DNA from: Hypsibius dujardini
Lineage: Eukaryota > Tardigrada > Eutardigrada > Parachela > Hypsibiidae
Length of the DNA stretch: 26,035 nucleotides
Assembly (NCBI GenBank): GCA_001579985.1
Contig: LRSR01007379.1
Location: 1 to 26,035, forward strand
Direction of reading: 5' to 3'
Shown: piece by piece, positions 1-9,305 of the stretch
How the letters are laid out: each line of letters starts with the position of its first letter
How positions within the stretch are numbered: the stretch's first letter is position 1
Notes under the pieces: generated by a model
Seen by the model: the letters and a program-made list of their open reading frames with translations, nothing else
Told to the model about the DNA's origin: nothing
The model's database searches: none
Translations under genes and position numbers: made by a program

Positions 1-418
1 ATGTAATTATATCTAATAATATATTATATATATTAATAATATATTTCAAAAATATTTCAGTTGTAATATACTGTGTGGCAGAATAATTAGAAAACATTAC
101 ACATTTTACAACGGTCTTTTAACTCAAATTTCTCAATACTAGCCGATCGATAACGTCTTTGAGATGAGTAGAATCACCAGAAAATCAAGCAATAAATTGA
201 ACGAACTAGTATTACAGCACGCAATTATTTTTTGAGACTTTTTATCGTGTTTGAGCTTTTATAAAAACATTTTTGGATTGATCGGAAGAGGTGGTTCCAT
301 GCTAGTATTCTCAAACGTTTCCTCAAAAGTATTTCTTTTACTGTGTACTCGTTTGTTTGATTGATTGATCCACGCGCAACAGAGATTATGATTGAGCGCG
401 TTTAGTTAAATCAAGCGA
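1..418. other. AT-rich 3' flank, no gene seen
   Basis: This is AT-rich DNA downstream of the minus-strand secreted-protein gene. I see no ORF of interest, no RNA gene and no clear AATAAA in the right place on the minus strand. Confidence 0.5.
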
Positions 419-1534
419 TCAACGAGTTACCGCGTATAGGTCGCCACCCAAAAAGCCGCCAAGAAACGAGCCTGCCGTTCGGGAACCAATCAAAAAGGCA
501 CCATATAACTCGACTAACCTGCTGATGTCTTGAAAGTCAGTCTTGGTGAATGGGGTGACTGTCATCGTTGGCGCAGTACTTGCAACGTGCAAACTTATAC
601 AAATATTGTTACAATATTATGATTTAAAGTTTAAGTTTATGAATTATGATTTGAAGATTAAATGATCACTTTTTTATTTCAAATAAAATAAATATTAAAT
701 AAAATCGAAATCAGCATTAGAGTTAAGTGTCGATTTCTTATTGAATTTAAAATGAATTTAATTACCTACATTTTCTTTAAACCAAATGACGTTATTAATT
801 AACTAATTAATCATCGTTCGCTCATGTGCTGAGGTTTTATTTATTTTAAATTAAAAATATTATTATATAGCTATATATAATAGAGTACCTTACCTGTCGC
901 AGCTGTAGCATTAGTACTAGAGGCATCCGGCGCTGCAACCGCCGTACCTACAAAGAAAAAAAGAAAAAACGCGCTTTCTAAGATTCGTTATTAAAAATTC
1001 TCAGTTTTTGATTAGTCGAAATTAGTTTTGTAATTTGATCTTTCCACTTTAAAAGCGAGTTGCAAAAACTGTTAGCTTACTTTTACTTTTTTTTAGAAAC
1101 TCAAAAACCTAAAATTAAAATACCAAAAATTACTAAAATCACTCAAAATTGTGTCACTTAGTTTAAGTTTAGTTTTTTTAATAATTCAATTTAACCAAAT
1201 CAAACGACTGATCATGTGTCAGTTTTTAAATTATTTTACATTATAACCTGCAAAACCATTTCAAATTGATCCCGAGATTTTAATTCGAACTTGAGTTAAA
1301 ATAATAAAAAGAGCGTCTTGATATTAAATTAAAAAAACAAGATTTTAAATTAAATAATTGTTAATTTAATTTAAAATGAGATTCTAATTTAATGTGAACT
1401 CAAAATCTTGATTTGAACAACACTAATCAGGCGTCATTGCGCGGATCAAAAGTCCCTCTCGTATGGCAGTACATACCGACGAACGCCAGCAGAAAGAGAA
1501 ACCCGGCAAAGGTCACGGCAGAAAGGCGCGCCAT
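419..1534 (-). CDS. Small secreted or membrane protein, three exons, unrecognised
   Basis: I assembled this gene by hand. Exon 1 is 1534-1477, exon 2 is 947-894 and exon 3 is 558-419, with the TGA stop at 421-419. All junctions are GT-AG (donors GTATGT and GTAAGG, acceptors TTTGTAG and GATGACAG) and the frame is kept, giving 83 residues. Residues 1-24 look like a classic signal peptide: MARLSAV, a hydrophobic core (FAGFLFLLAFVG), then a TAVA-A type cleavage site. The mature part starts Ala/Ser/Thr-rich with one NAT glycosylation sequon. It ends in a Gly-rich hydrophobic stretch (YGAFLIGSRTAGSFLGGFLG) that could insert in a membrane or be amphipathic. There are no cysteines and no dibasic sites. 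I know no family for it, and function is open (secreted peptide, antimicrobial-like or small membrane protein). The exon 3 acceptor has a poor pyrimidine tract. A possible donor (GCAG|GTTAGT) at about 511 allows another isoform, so exon 3 is the least certain part. Confidence 0.55.
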
Positions 1535-1926
1535 TTTTGGAATTGAACTGAATAAAGAGTGCCGTTCTTTGATGAGAAGTTGTCCCACGTTGAAGAATAG
1601 CCTCGCGGTTGACTGCCTACAAAATAATTAAACATAGGCACTAATATACAAATTAGAAGACGCGTCTGGGTACACTAGAGCCGGAGGGAGGAAGGGCAAA
1701 AAAAATGCGGCGACAACGAAACGAAAAAAAATGCGAAAAAAGGGAGAAAAGGTGAGATGAGAAGAATGACAAGTGCGTCGACTGAAGATACCGGTATATA
1801 TACTATTGCAGATGATGAAATCGGGCGGGGAGCCGAATTGCCCAATTTTGGCTAAGATTCTACCGGGATTGACGTCACGACTGACGAAATTATTTTGTGC
1901 CTGTACAGAAGTACACAGTGCACTGT
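1535..1926. other. 5' flank of the secreted-protein gene, no coding signal
   Basis: This lies upstream of the ATG at 1534 on the minus strand, so it should hold that gene's promoter and 5' UTR. It contains A-rich and purine-rich tracts and short ORFs with no family features. I cannot point to a specific promoter element. Confidence 0.4.
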
Positions 1927-1990
1927 ACAAGTGCACAAGTTTACAAGTGTACTAGTTTACAAGTGTACAAGTGCACAAGTGTACACTGTA
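1927..1990. repeat. 8-bp tandem repeat, consensus ACAAGTGY
   Basis: Eight contiguous 8-bp units can be read: ACAAGTGC, ACAAGTTT, ACAAGTGT, ACTAGTTT, ACAAGTGT, ACAAGTGC, ACAAGTGT and ACACTGTA. The flanks carry related GTAC/GTGCAC words, so the block is also partly self-complementary. It lies 18 bp left of the MITE at 2008. Confidence 0.8.
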
Positions 1991-2007
1991 CTACTCGAAG
2001 TAGTAGG

Positions 2008-2291
2008 TACCGTATTCCCCCGATCTCAAGGGACAGTTAAGCCCCACCCCCTCCAGTCATCGGTTGACTGTTCCATCGGATTCACTGTGTTGTGATTGGT
2101 TGAAATTTAAGCGCAAATTGGCAACGATTGATTGATTGATTACGCGGGATTTCTTGACGCACACACTGAATCAGTTGATTGATTGATTGTAGGTAAGCAA
2201 TAGCAAACGGTCATGCACAGATAAGATCCGGGGTGGATCAAATTGACTAGTAGGGCAAAAAAGTGTCCCTTGAGATCGGGGGAATACGGTA
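2008..2291. mobile_element. MITE with 26-28 bp perfect terminal inverted repeats, TA target site
   Basis: The left end (2008-2035, beginning TACCGTATTCCCCCGATC) and the right end (2264-2291) are perfect reverse complements over 28 bp. If the outer TA is the target duplication, the repeats are 26 bp and start CCGTATTCCCCC. The 284-bp body has no ORF and includes a TTGA/TGAT run. The size, lack of coding and TA duplication fit a non-autonomous Tc1/mariner-type element. The superfamily is inferred from the TA only. Confidence 0.8.
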
Positions 2292-2314
2292 GTACTTGTT
2301 ACCTGGTTGGCTGG

Positions 2315-3072
2315 TACTAACTTGGGAAGATTTTCAAATGGCAAATTCAGAATCCTTCCTCACTATTTTTTTGAGATAGTCCCATATTTATGATGAACAT
2401 TTTTTATTTCGCTGATGTGATCTCGGAATGTTTTTGCGGAATTTTGAAGTTTCACATTGCAATGCAAAGTGCAAACGTTCCAGTGGAAATCGACTGGTTG
2501 ATTGACTGATTGGTCCAGTACTCGTTCAGTGCAACTGATGGATTGATTGACTGGGTTTACCTACTGCATATGATCGATTGACTGATTGATTGGCTGGCCG
2601 GAGTTCTAACCTACGACGAACTGACTGCCTGATTCAATCAGTTTGGGCGCAATATCATTTTATTGATTGTTTCGTTTACCTTTATAACGAGCAGTGCTTC
2701 GAATTCCAAGCTCCAAGCTAGCTCCAGTCACTAAACATCCATAAATGAAAAATTCCATGCATCAATCATTTGAACGTGATTCATTTGCCACTCGACGACT
2801 ACAAGCAAAACCAGTCGATCAATCAAACCCTTACATCAGCACACTCAATCAATTAATAGCACTGAACGACTTAGATCAATCAATCAATCAATTTATTCAT
2901 TTGCACTGGAACGTTTGTACTGTAATTTGAGACTTCGACATTCCGCCGAAAAAATTCTCTGGTACCACAACGGCAAAATAGAAAGCGTTTCATCATGAAT
3001 ACGGAGTCATCTCAAAAAAATAGTGAAGGGGCATTTTGAATTTGCTCTTGGGAAAATCTTCCCAAGTAAGTA
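2315..3072. mobile_element. Foldback element with ~190-bp imperfect inverted arms
   Basis: The left arm (about 2315-2510, starting TACTAACTTGGGAAGATTTT) matches the reverse complement of the right arm (about 2880-3072, starting TACTTACTTGGGAAGATTTT). Matches continue through blocks such as CACTATTTTTTTGAGAT and AACGTTCCAGTG. The arms then pass into TGAT/ATTG-type repeats on the left and their complement (ATCA/TCAA) on the right, so most of the 758 bp is one large imperfect palindrome. The outermost TA could be a target duplication. It contains no transposase. Confidence 0.75.
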
Positions 3073-3591
3073 GATCAGTGACGAAACGGCTCAAAAATCA
3101 GCTTTTAATTTTAGTTTTTTAAATATAACATATTTGTATTTTATTTAAAAACTCTAATGGATCAAATGGATTTTTATGTAAGTGTTTTAAATATAACTTA
3201 CTTGTACTAGTATTTTATTTTAAATCTCAAAAATAGGAATTCCATATTTAACAGCATACTTTTACTTAAAATCATTAATTGTATTTTAAGTGTTAGAATA
3301 GTTTACATAAAAGTGTTTTATTTAAGTGCTGAACATGTGGCTTTTACTTCTGATAAAATGCATTTTTTTAATAAAATAATTTAATCGCTAGATTTCATTT
3401 GAATTCAAGCAATTTATTTAAAGAAAATGAGTTGCGAGTGACGATTTCAAATGTTCGAGACTGTTGGTGAATTAAATGGCTAGGCACGTATTTTTTGCAT
3501 TAAAATGTGCAAAAACTTAACCACTATAATTTATTCAAATACACCAAAATTTTTCCGGCCAAAAAAGCTATGAAAGAAAAAAGCACAAAAA
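3073..3591. other. AT-rich spacer, no gene seen
   Basis: This is AT-rich DNA between the foldback element and the tRNA gene, with repeated TTTTAAATATAACTTA-like phrases at about 3115 and 3185. I see no supported coding exon. Confidence 0.5.
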
Positions 3592-3662
3592 TGCGTTGGC
3601 CGGGAATCGAACCCGGGTCGCCCGCGTGGCAGGCGAGCATTCTACCACTGAACCACCAACGC
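3592..3662 (-). tRNA. tRNA-Gly(GCC)
   Basis: The minus strand reads GCGTTGGTGGTTCAGTGG at the 5' end, which pairs with CCAACGC at the 3' end (acceptor stem). It has a normal D arm, the anticodon loop CTGCCAC with anticodon GCC at 3630-3628, and the T arm GGTTCGATTCCC, which also serves as the B box. The gene is 71 nt including discriminator A and has no intron. A TTTTT tract directly after the 3' end (plus 3591-3587) is a good Pol III terminator. The sequence is very close to the usual animal tRNA-Gly(GCC). Confidence 0.97.
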
Positions 3663-4100
3663 TTCGACTTGAATTCTGCTGCAATCTTAAACCAACAAAC
3701 GTTTTCTAACTTGTCTTGGTGATGCATAACCGGTTTTTTCGTCGCCCCATCCCATCTCTCTCGTCTGTGGTCAGCGGAGCAGGTCACGCTTGGCCTACAG
3801 CAAACTCTCATACATTCAAGAGACCATTATGTGGTGAGCGGGAAGTTGAGCAGCCAAACAAGACAACACACAATCATCACGACGAGGGGGCTAAAACAAA
3901 AACCTACTCTACCTATTTCGTCCACGCGAGATGAACGGAAATTTCCATTCGGTCAAAAATTTAACTTGTCAATTTAATATGAATAAAAGATGCAAGATGT
4001 GTTCGACGGCTGACAGGGATGGACGATGGTGAGGGATGGGGTGGACCTTGTAGACAGTCTCAAAAGTCTTCATAGTTCTGTTTGGTTTTGATCCATTCCT
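3663..4100. other. Spacer upstream of tRNA-Gly, no gene seen
   Basis: This is mixed-composition DNA between the tRNA 5' end and the large microsatellite. The ORFs here are short and have no family features or splice context. Confidence 0.4.
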
Positions 4101-4138
4101 CCGGCCTGTCGGTCTACCCGTCCAGCTCCCTGGTTGTT

Positions 4139-4216
<78 letters not shown>

Positions 4217-4838
4217 CTTGTCTGTTTGTCTGTTTGTTTGCCTGCTTGTCTGTCTGTCTGTCTGTCTGTCTGTTCGTCCATGGTGATTCTTCTGTCTGTT
4301 TGTCTGAGATACTACTATATCTGCACGCTTCCTGTCCGTCGTATATCTGCCCATTTCTCAGACTCAGAGTATGTTCGTTTGTCCATCTGTTCATCAGTCT
4401 TTCCGTTCGCCTGTCTATTTGTCTTGCCTATCTGTCCGTTTCTTTGCTTAACCGCTCACCCATTGTTATGCCTGTTCGTCCGTTTATCTATATATTCATC
4501 ATGCATGATGTGTATCCATCTGCCTGTCTACTTGTCTTGTCATGTCTGTCTATTTGTCTGTCTGTCCGCTTATCCATTCTTATGTCTGTCCATATCTTCA
4601 GTCTGTTTGTCCGTTAGTCTATCTATTCATCAGTCTGTCCATCCTTCTCTCCGTCTGTTAGGTCGTCTGTCCATTTTCCTTGTCTTGTCTGTCTGTTCGT
4701 TTCCCTTTCCGCATGGCCATCCGTCTGTCTGTCTATCAGCCCGTCTGTTTATTTGCCATGTCTATCGGTATCTATCAGTCTCTCTGCCCGCACATCCCCA
4801 TGCATGCATTCTGTACGTAGTCTGTCTGTCAACTGACT
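4101..4838. repeat. Large TGTC/TCTG microsatellite with a degenerate tail
   Basis: A nearly pure TCTG run lies at about 4143-4213. On its right it is followed by ~600 bp of decayed units (TGTT, CGTC, CATC, TATC variants). Long ORFs on both strands (VCLSVCLS on plus, TDRQTDRQ on minus) are simply translations of the repeat and not genes. Confidence 0.9.
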
Positions 4839-5252
4839 AGTTTTTTTTCGTTTCAAAAATGTCCTATACTACGGATTTTCAGTTTAACCTTAATTATCAC
4901 CTAAGACTTTGAGCTCACTTTTAGCCGAAATTAATCTACCAATATTACTGGTAATATTTCAGCTCTCTAGCTCGCACTTAAATTTCTAGTAGCTTAAAAA
5001 TTCTACTTCAAAGCAAATGCACTAGAAAATTATTATCTAAAAATGCTCATTCAATTTTCAGTAGAATAGTAATTTGAATTTCAGTTTTTTTCGGTTTTTG
5101 CCATACGCAAGAGCTGTTCGGCTATGAATGCTTCATATTGCATATAAAGCACCTCATGCAGACATGTGATGAAACAATACTTCCAGTCATAGGAAAAGCA
5201 GTTAAAAACACATGTTCGTCATATACATTCATCAATGGCAATAATTATATCA
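4839..5252. other. AT-rich 3' flank of the DMRT gene
   Basis: This lies downstream of the DMRT stop codon on the minus strand and probably contains its 3' UTR. I could not place a confident poly(A) signal. Confidence 0.4.
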
Positions 5253-7866
5253 TTAAGAAAGCAGGTCAGAAATTAAAAAACCAGGCCGGCGAAGTGTCTC
5301 CATCTTGGCTCCTCCCACTGGCCGACCCACTCTACTGAAGGCGGACTTCACGCCCTCATCCTGCCGATCCACTTCCGGGTCGTTGTGATGGAACACCGGT
5401 GAAAGCGTTCCCGTTTTTTCGGCCGAATTAAACGACGACGAGGAGGAAATCGGTCTTCCATTTGGACTGAAAAAATTATCCTCCTGGGCGTGGCTTCGTT
5501 GATTCGGTGGTCCTCCGCCTTGGGTCTCCGGAGACAGGAAAAAGGGGTAAAAATTTAAGGGATGAAAAAAGGGAAGCTGTTGATTGAGCGGTTGTGGCGG
5601 TCGTTGATGGTGGTTGACGGTCGGACCGACGGGGAAGCAGAAGGCGGGAAGGCAGGATTGACCGTTGACAGCTTGGGCTTGGGCTTGGGCTTGATGGAGG
5701 AGGTTCTCGTTGATGGTGGCGGCCTCTAGCCGCTTGTCCGCGAAGCAGCGACGTTTCCGGAGTCGGTCGTCCAAGTAACCGCCGAGGACGTTGGCTGAAC
5801 TGGGCTCACTCAGGTGATGTACCGGGGCGCGATAGTAGCGAGATCGGTAGCCTGCAACAGGGGGATGATGGGATGATGGCGAAATTTTATTGAAATGAAA
5901 ACTATAAACAAAAATTGTAACTTTGTTTTTTGTTATATTTTCTTTCGTTTCTCAAAAACATTTAACAAAGTATTTTTCATGTACTTAAGAATGAAGCATG
6001 ACAAGGAGAATTTATTTGAGTAATATCATTTGTCTAAGTCGAATTAAAAGTCCTAATAATTAAAAAAAGAATGAACCTTAAAACGTAATAGCAACCTTGG
6101 AGTGTTTCTCAGTTTCAGTTACTAGTACTTGCTATAGAATTGGGATAACTTGCGCCACAAGCTCATGCTGGCAGTACAAACCAACCCGTCTGATTGATCG
6201 CAAATTCATTTGGGACCGCCGGTACAAATTTACGAGGGGGTCAAAAACCGGCGCAAGTTATCCCGATTTTACATTAATACTTTCGCAAAAAAATACAGTA
6301 ATAAATAAAATTGTGAATTATTAAGCATATAAAGTTTAAAAACTTGGTTAAACTATCGCACTAATTTTGATTAACGATAAAGTAAAGTAAAGTGAACTGA
6401 ACTGAAACTAAAGATTCAACTTTAATTTCGCTAGTCGTGAAGTTTAAAATTTAATGAATTTTTTTAATTTAATTAAAATTAAATAATAACCTAATAGTTT
6501 AATTTCATTTATTTTTATAATTTTATTTAATTTAAATAATAACTTAATAGTTTAATTTTAACTTTAAATTAGCTTGTTAAGTTTTGCTTGGTGATAAGAT
6601 GATGTGATGTAGTGTAAATAAAGAATTTGTTGTGTACTGCACTCACTGGACAAGCCCGATCGAGGCGGTGCGGTGGATTGGGCGTGTTGTTTGAGCGCAC
6701 GATGGAGGGTTCGCCGCTGTTGGAGGACCTCTTCGGCTGAGCGGAGCTTGGCGATCCGCACTTCCTCCGCCACCTTGTCACCGCTGCCCGCTGCATTGGG
6801 ACCTTGTTGCCTGAAATTGTCAGATATATACTCACCCTCAAAGAACCAAAATGGAATAATACTCCCTTTTTATTGCATTAATTATTACCTTTCCAAACGC
6901 GTTATCGAATAATTTGACAAAACAATTAATGATTTCAAAAAAAATAGACAGAACAGTAATAAATTCAAATGGACTTGCTTCTATTGCAGTCACTGTACGT
7001 TTCACCCGATCAGAGTACTTTCTGTAACAGGCATCCAAGTTTTCAGTACATGTATTTTTTTGGTGAACCTATTTCTTAACGATAAAATCTTTTTTATATT
7101 TTATAATCTATTATGTTATCATTTAGTTGAAAAGTTGATGACATGTTTCTGTGGTAATAATCCCATGTACTGACGTCCGAATAATTAAGCTGGCGTTAAA
7201 AACGGCCCAACAAAATTTGACAGAGCTAGCAAACTAAAACTTTTCATAATCAATGTCTCAGAGATTAATTTTTTGTTCAATTTTTGAAACACCTTAACTT
7301 TAGTCACGTGTAATTAGAGTGCGAGCAACTAACGAAATACATCATCTCCAGTTGAACAAAAACGAACCAAAAGTTTTAGTTGGTAAAACTTAATTAATAA
7401 ACTCCATTAACTAATTATTATTTGAGTATTTTTAGTTTTTCTTATTTTTGAAAACGAAATTTTTTCCCAACTTCTGGTTTATAAACAATTTTAGAGGAAG
7501 CAAACTTAATTGATCACCTGCTGTGAAAACGAAAATATTTAAATATCAATAAAAAAGATTTTTTGCCACTTTTACGTACCTTCGTAGAGCTACCTGGGCG
7601 GCCATGACGCGCTGTCGTTCGACGACCAGCAGACAGCTCGCGCACTGACAATCCCGCCAGCGGCAGAACCGCTTGTGACCTTTCAGGCAACTCACCACGC
7701 CATGATTGCGACAGCGCGCGCATTTCGGTGTCCGCAGACTGCGACGACTACTCGTCACAGGCTTCCCGTGTCCGCCTCCGCTGCCGCTGCTTGAGACATT
7801 ATTTCGATGCGGCAAACTGTCGTTGTCCTCGTCGGAATCGATACTGTTTGTTCGGCACGTTGACAT
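5253..7866 (-). CDS. DMRT: DM-domain transcription factor (DMRT family)
   Basis: There are three exons: 7866-7580, 6810-6647 and 5851-5253 (with the stop), totalling 349 residues. Borders are GT-AG and phases agree. The DM zinc module is at residues ~46-96, with C49, C52, H55, H64, C68, C73, C75 and C78, followed by the recognition helix [16 protein letters not shown]. The helix is split by intron 1 within the second Arg of VALRR. DM proteins are nuclear DNA-binding regulators of sexual or neural differentiation. Exon 2 continues as a charged, probably coiled helix ([20 protein letters not shown]). Exon 3 is low complexity: AQAQAQA, Pro/Gln-rich, a serine run, and the end [11 protein letters not shown] see no DMA domain, so it is more like the DMRT1/Dsx-type group than DMRT3/4/5, but orthology is not settled. 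The start is the only in-frame ATG before the DM domain in exon 1, and an upstream exon cannot be excluded. Confidence 0.93.
6137..6269. mobile_element. Short MITE or hairpin in DMRT intron 2
   Basis: The ends GAATTGGGATAACTTGCGCC (6137-6156) and the reverse complement of 6250-6269 (AAATCGGGATAACTTGCGCC) match at 17 of 20 positions, including 15 in a row. TA dinucleotides flank both ends (6135-6136 and 6270-6271). The 133-bp body is non-coding, which fits a small TA-target non-autonomous transposon. Confidence 0.65.
6477..6566. repeat. AT-rich direct duplication in DMRT intron 2
   Basis: The phrase AAATAATAACCTAATAGTTT is repeated about 53 bp later with one change (AAATAATAACTTAATAGTTT). It is a local duplication within AT-rich intron sequence. 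Confidence 0.6.
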
Positions 7867-8757
7867 TCTCGCAAAAATAACTTTATTTACTCAGAAGACC
7901 AACGTTATTAGGCGAAAAAGTATCGTAGCAAAGCGGCAATGCAATGCAAATATTACGAGAGGACGCGGATTAAAGAAATGTCCCAAGAAAAATTAATCGC
8001 ACTTCCGGAAGAGTTTATCATCCGGATAGATGCGGATGTGATGGAGAAAGTTCCAGCGAGGAGAATTTCAGAAAAATACACAGTGGAAAGGAGAATTCGC
8101 TATGTAATTAATTGAATTAATTAAATAATTCTACTGAATCCGCTAATTTGTTTAACGGCGGAATCTTTTGCGAGAAGTTTTGAAAAAAGTCCTCTCATAA
8201 TTCGCGTATGTAGAGAATGGATAATTAACATGTGGCGAAGATGAGTCGACACGAGAATAATTGTGGAAAAACACAACAATAGAGTTCGATCAGTGATGTA
8301 CAAAGTTAAAGGAAGAAAACGGGAAGAAATGCGAGGAAAAAAAAGAAATCTCAAAGAAATTCTGCTTGTGCGAAAAGTTGATCAGTTTTTGAAATAAAAT
8401 TGTTGTTCGCGATTTCGTTTGTGTTGAATGAGGAAATGGATGCCACAGAGAGCGTATAGCGACAGCTGGATGTGGAGAGTTATATGTCGGACGGGGGAAG
8501 AGTACATAGTGAGATAGGGATGGGGGCAAAAATAGGGTGTGGCTGTGTTTTAGTTGCGCCATCAAGATGAGCAGTCGGAGTGACTGAAACTGAGGAGGAA
8601 TGAGTGAGCGCACAGCTTGACATGATTGGCGGGGTGGGCCCATCCGGAACGGTCAACCATCTTGTCGCCTGATTCTGATCCCACGAGTACAGTTCTTGTA
8701 AGGGAATATTGAGGAACAACCGGAATGGGATATAGATGATGAGGATGAGAGTGTGAT
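7867..8757. other. 5' flank of DMRT, with an uncertain minus-strand exon
   Basis: The part next to 7867 should contain DMRT 5' UTR and promoter, but no specific element is visible. At about 8697-8480 on the minus strand there is an open frame (LQELYSWDQNQATRWLTV...) preceded by an acceptor-like CTTACAAG after a pyrimidine-rich stretch. I know no family for it and cannot link it to other exons, so it is not called as a gene. Confidence 0.25.
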
Positions 8758-8792
8758 ATGGTGTGTGTGTCTGTGTGCGTGTGTGTGTGTGA
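8758..8792. repeat. GT-rich dinucleotide microsatellite
   Basis: This is a TGTGTG run interrupted by CTG and CGTG units. Confidence 0.8.
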
Positions 8793-9053
8793 TGTCTTTA
8801 CATTGGTGAGAATTGAGCAAGATGTAAATCAGACAATTGTCTTCGTTTATCAGGGGATCGAATTTCGTAAAGATAATATACGTGCTACTGTACTCTTATA
8901 CCTGACAGTGGAGCTAGAACAGACATCCACAGTCGAGACGCAGCGCGAGAGGCCAATTTCGGGATGACGTTCTCTGGACAAGTAGCCTTCTCATTTGGAA
9001 TTCGGAAGGCTATGAACCTGCTACTGACAGAAATCTTATATAATCTATAATGT
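8793..9053. other. Spacer with open frames, no assigned gene
   Basis: On the minus strand, about 9010-8905 is open (FRIPNEKATCPENVIPKLAS...) and is followed by a GTATAAG donor-like site. It could be an exon, but there is no recognisable family and no linked exons. Confidence 0.2.
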
Positions 9054-9305
9054 GTTGCACTTTATAAGTAAAATGTACAAATGAATAATGCACAGTACTT
9101 CATATTCTATTATGAAAAAATAAAAATATTTAGTTAATCTTTTAATTTCAAGCATAATGTGAAAATGACTAATGTATAGTATTTGTAATTTTATATAGAA
9201 AGAAAACATACTTAGTTACTCTTTTAATTTCAAGCATAATGTAAAAATGTATAATGTACAGTACTTTAAATTTTATTGCCAAACAGTAAATGTATTTAGT
9301 TAATT
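9054..9305. repeat. Minisatellite of ~83 bp, about three copies
   Basis: The unit contains TTAGTTAATCTTTTAATTTC, AAGCATAATGTGAAAATG and a TAATGTACAGTACTT-like phrase. TTAGTT recurs at about 9130, 9212 and 9296, giving a period of 82-84 bp. The first copy is the most diverged. Confidence 0.75.

Noticed and set aside
2745-2930. 61-codon ORF with repeated NQ/SIN residues
   Set aside because: It lies in the ATCA-repeat part of the foldback element.
1927-3072. A CRISPR-like or regularly spaced repeat array
   Set aside because: The repeats are contiguous 8-mers or diverged tetranucleotides without spacers, in a eukaryotic setting.
4082-4840. 252-codon ORF (VCLSVCLS...) and antisense TDRQ-rich ORFs
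   Set aside because: They are translations of the TGTC microsatellite. Every frame of a pure 4-bp repeat without stops stays open, and there is no start context or domain.
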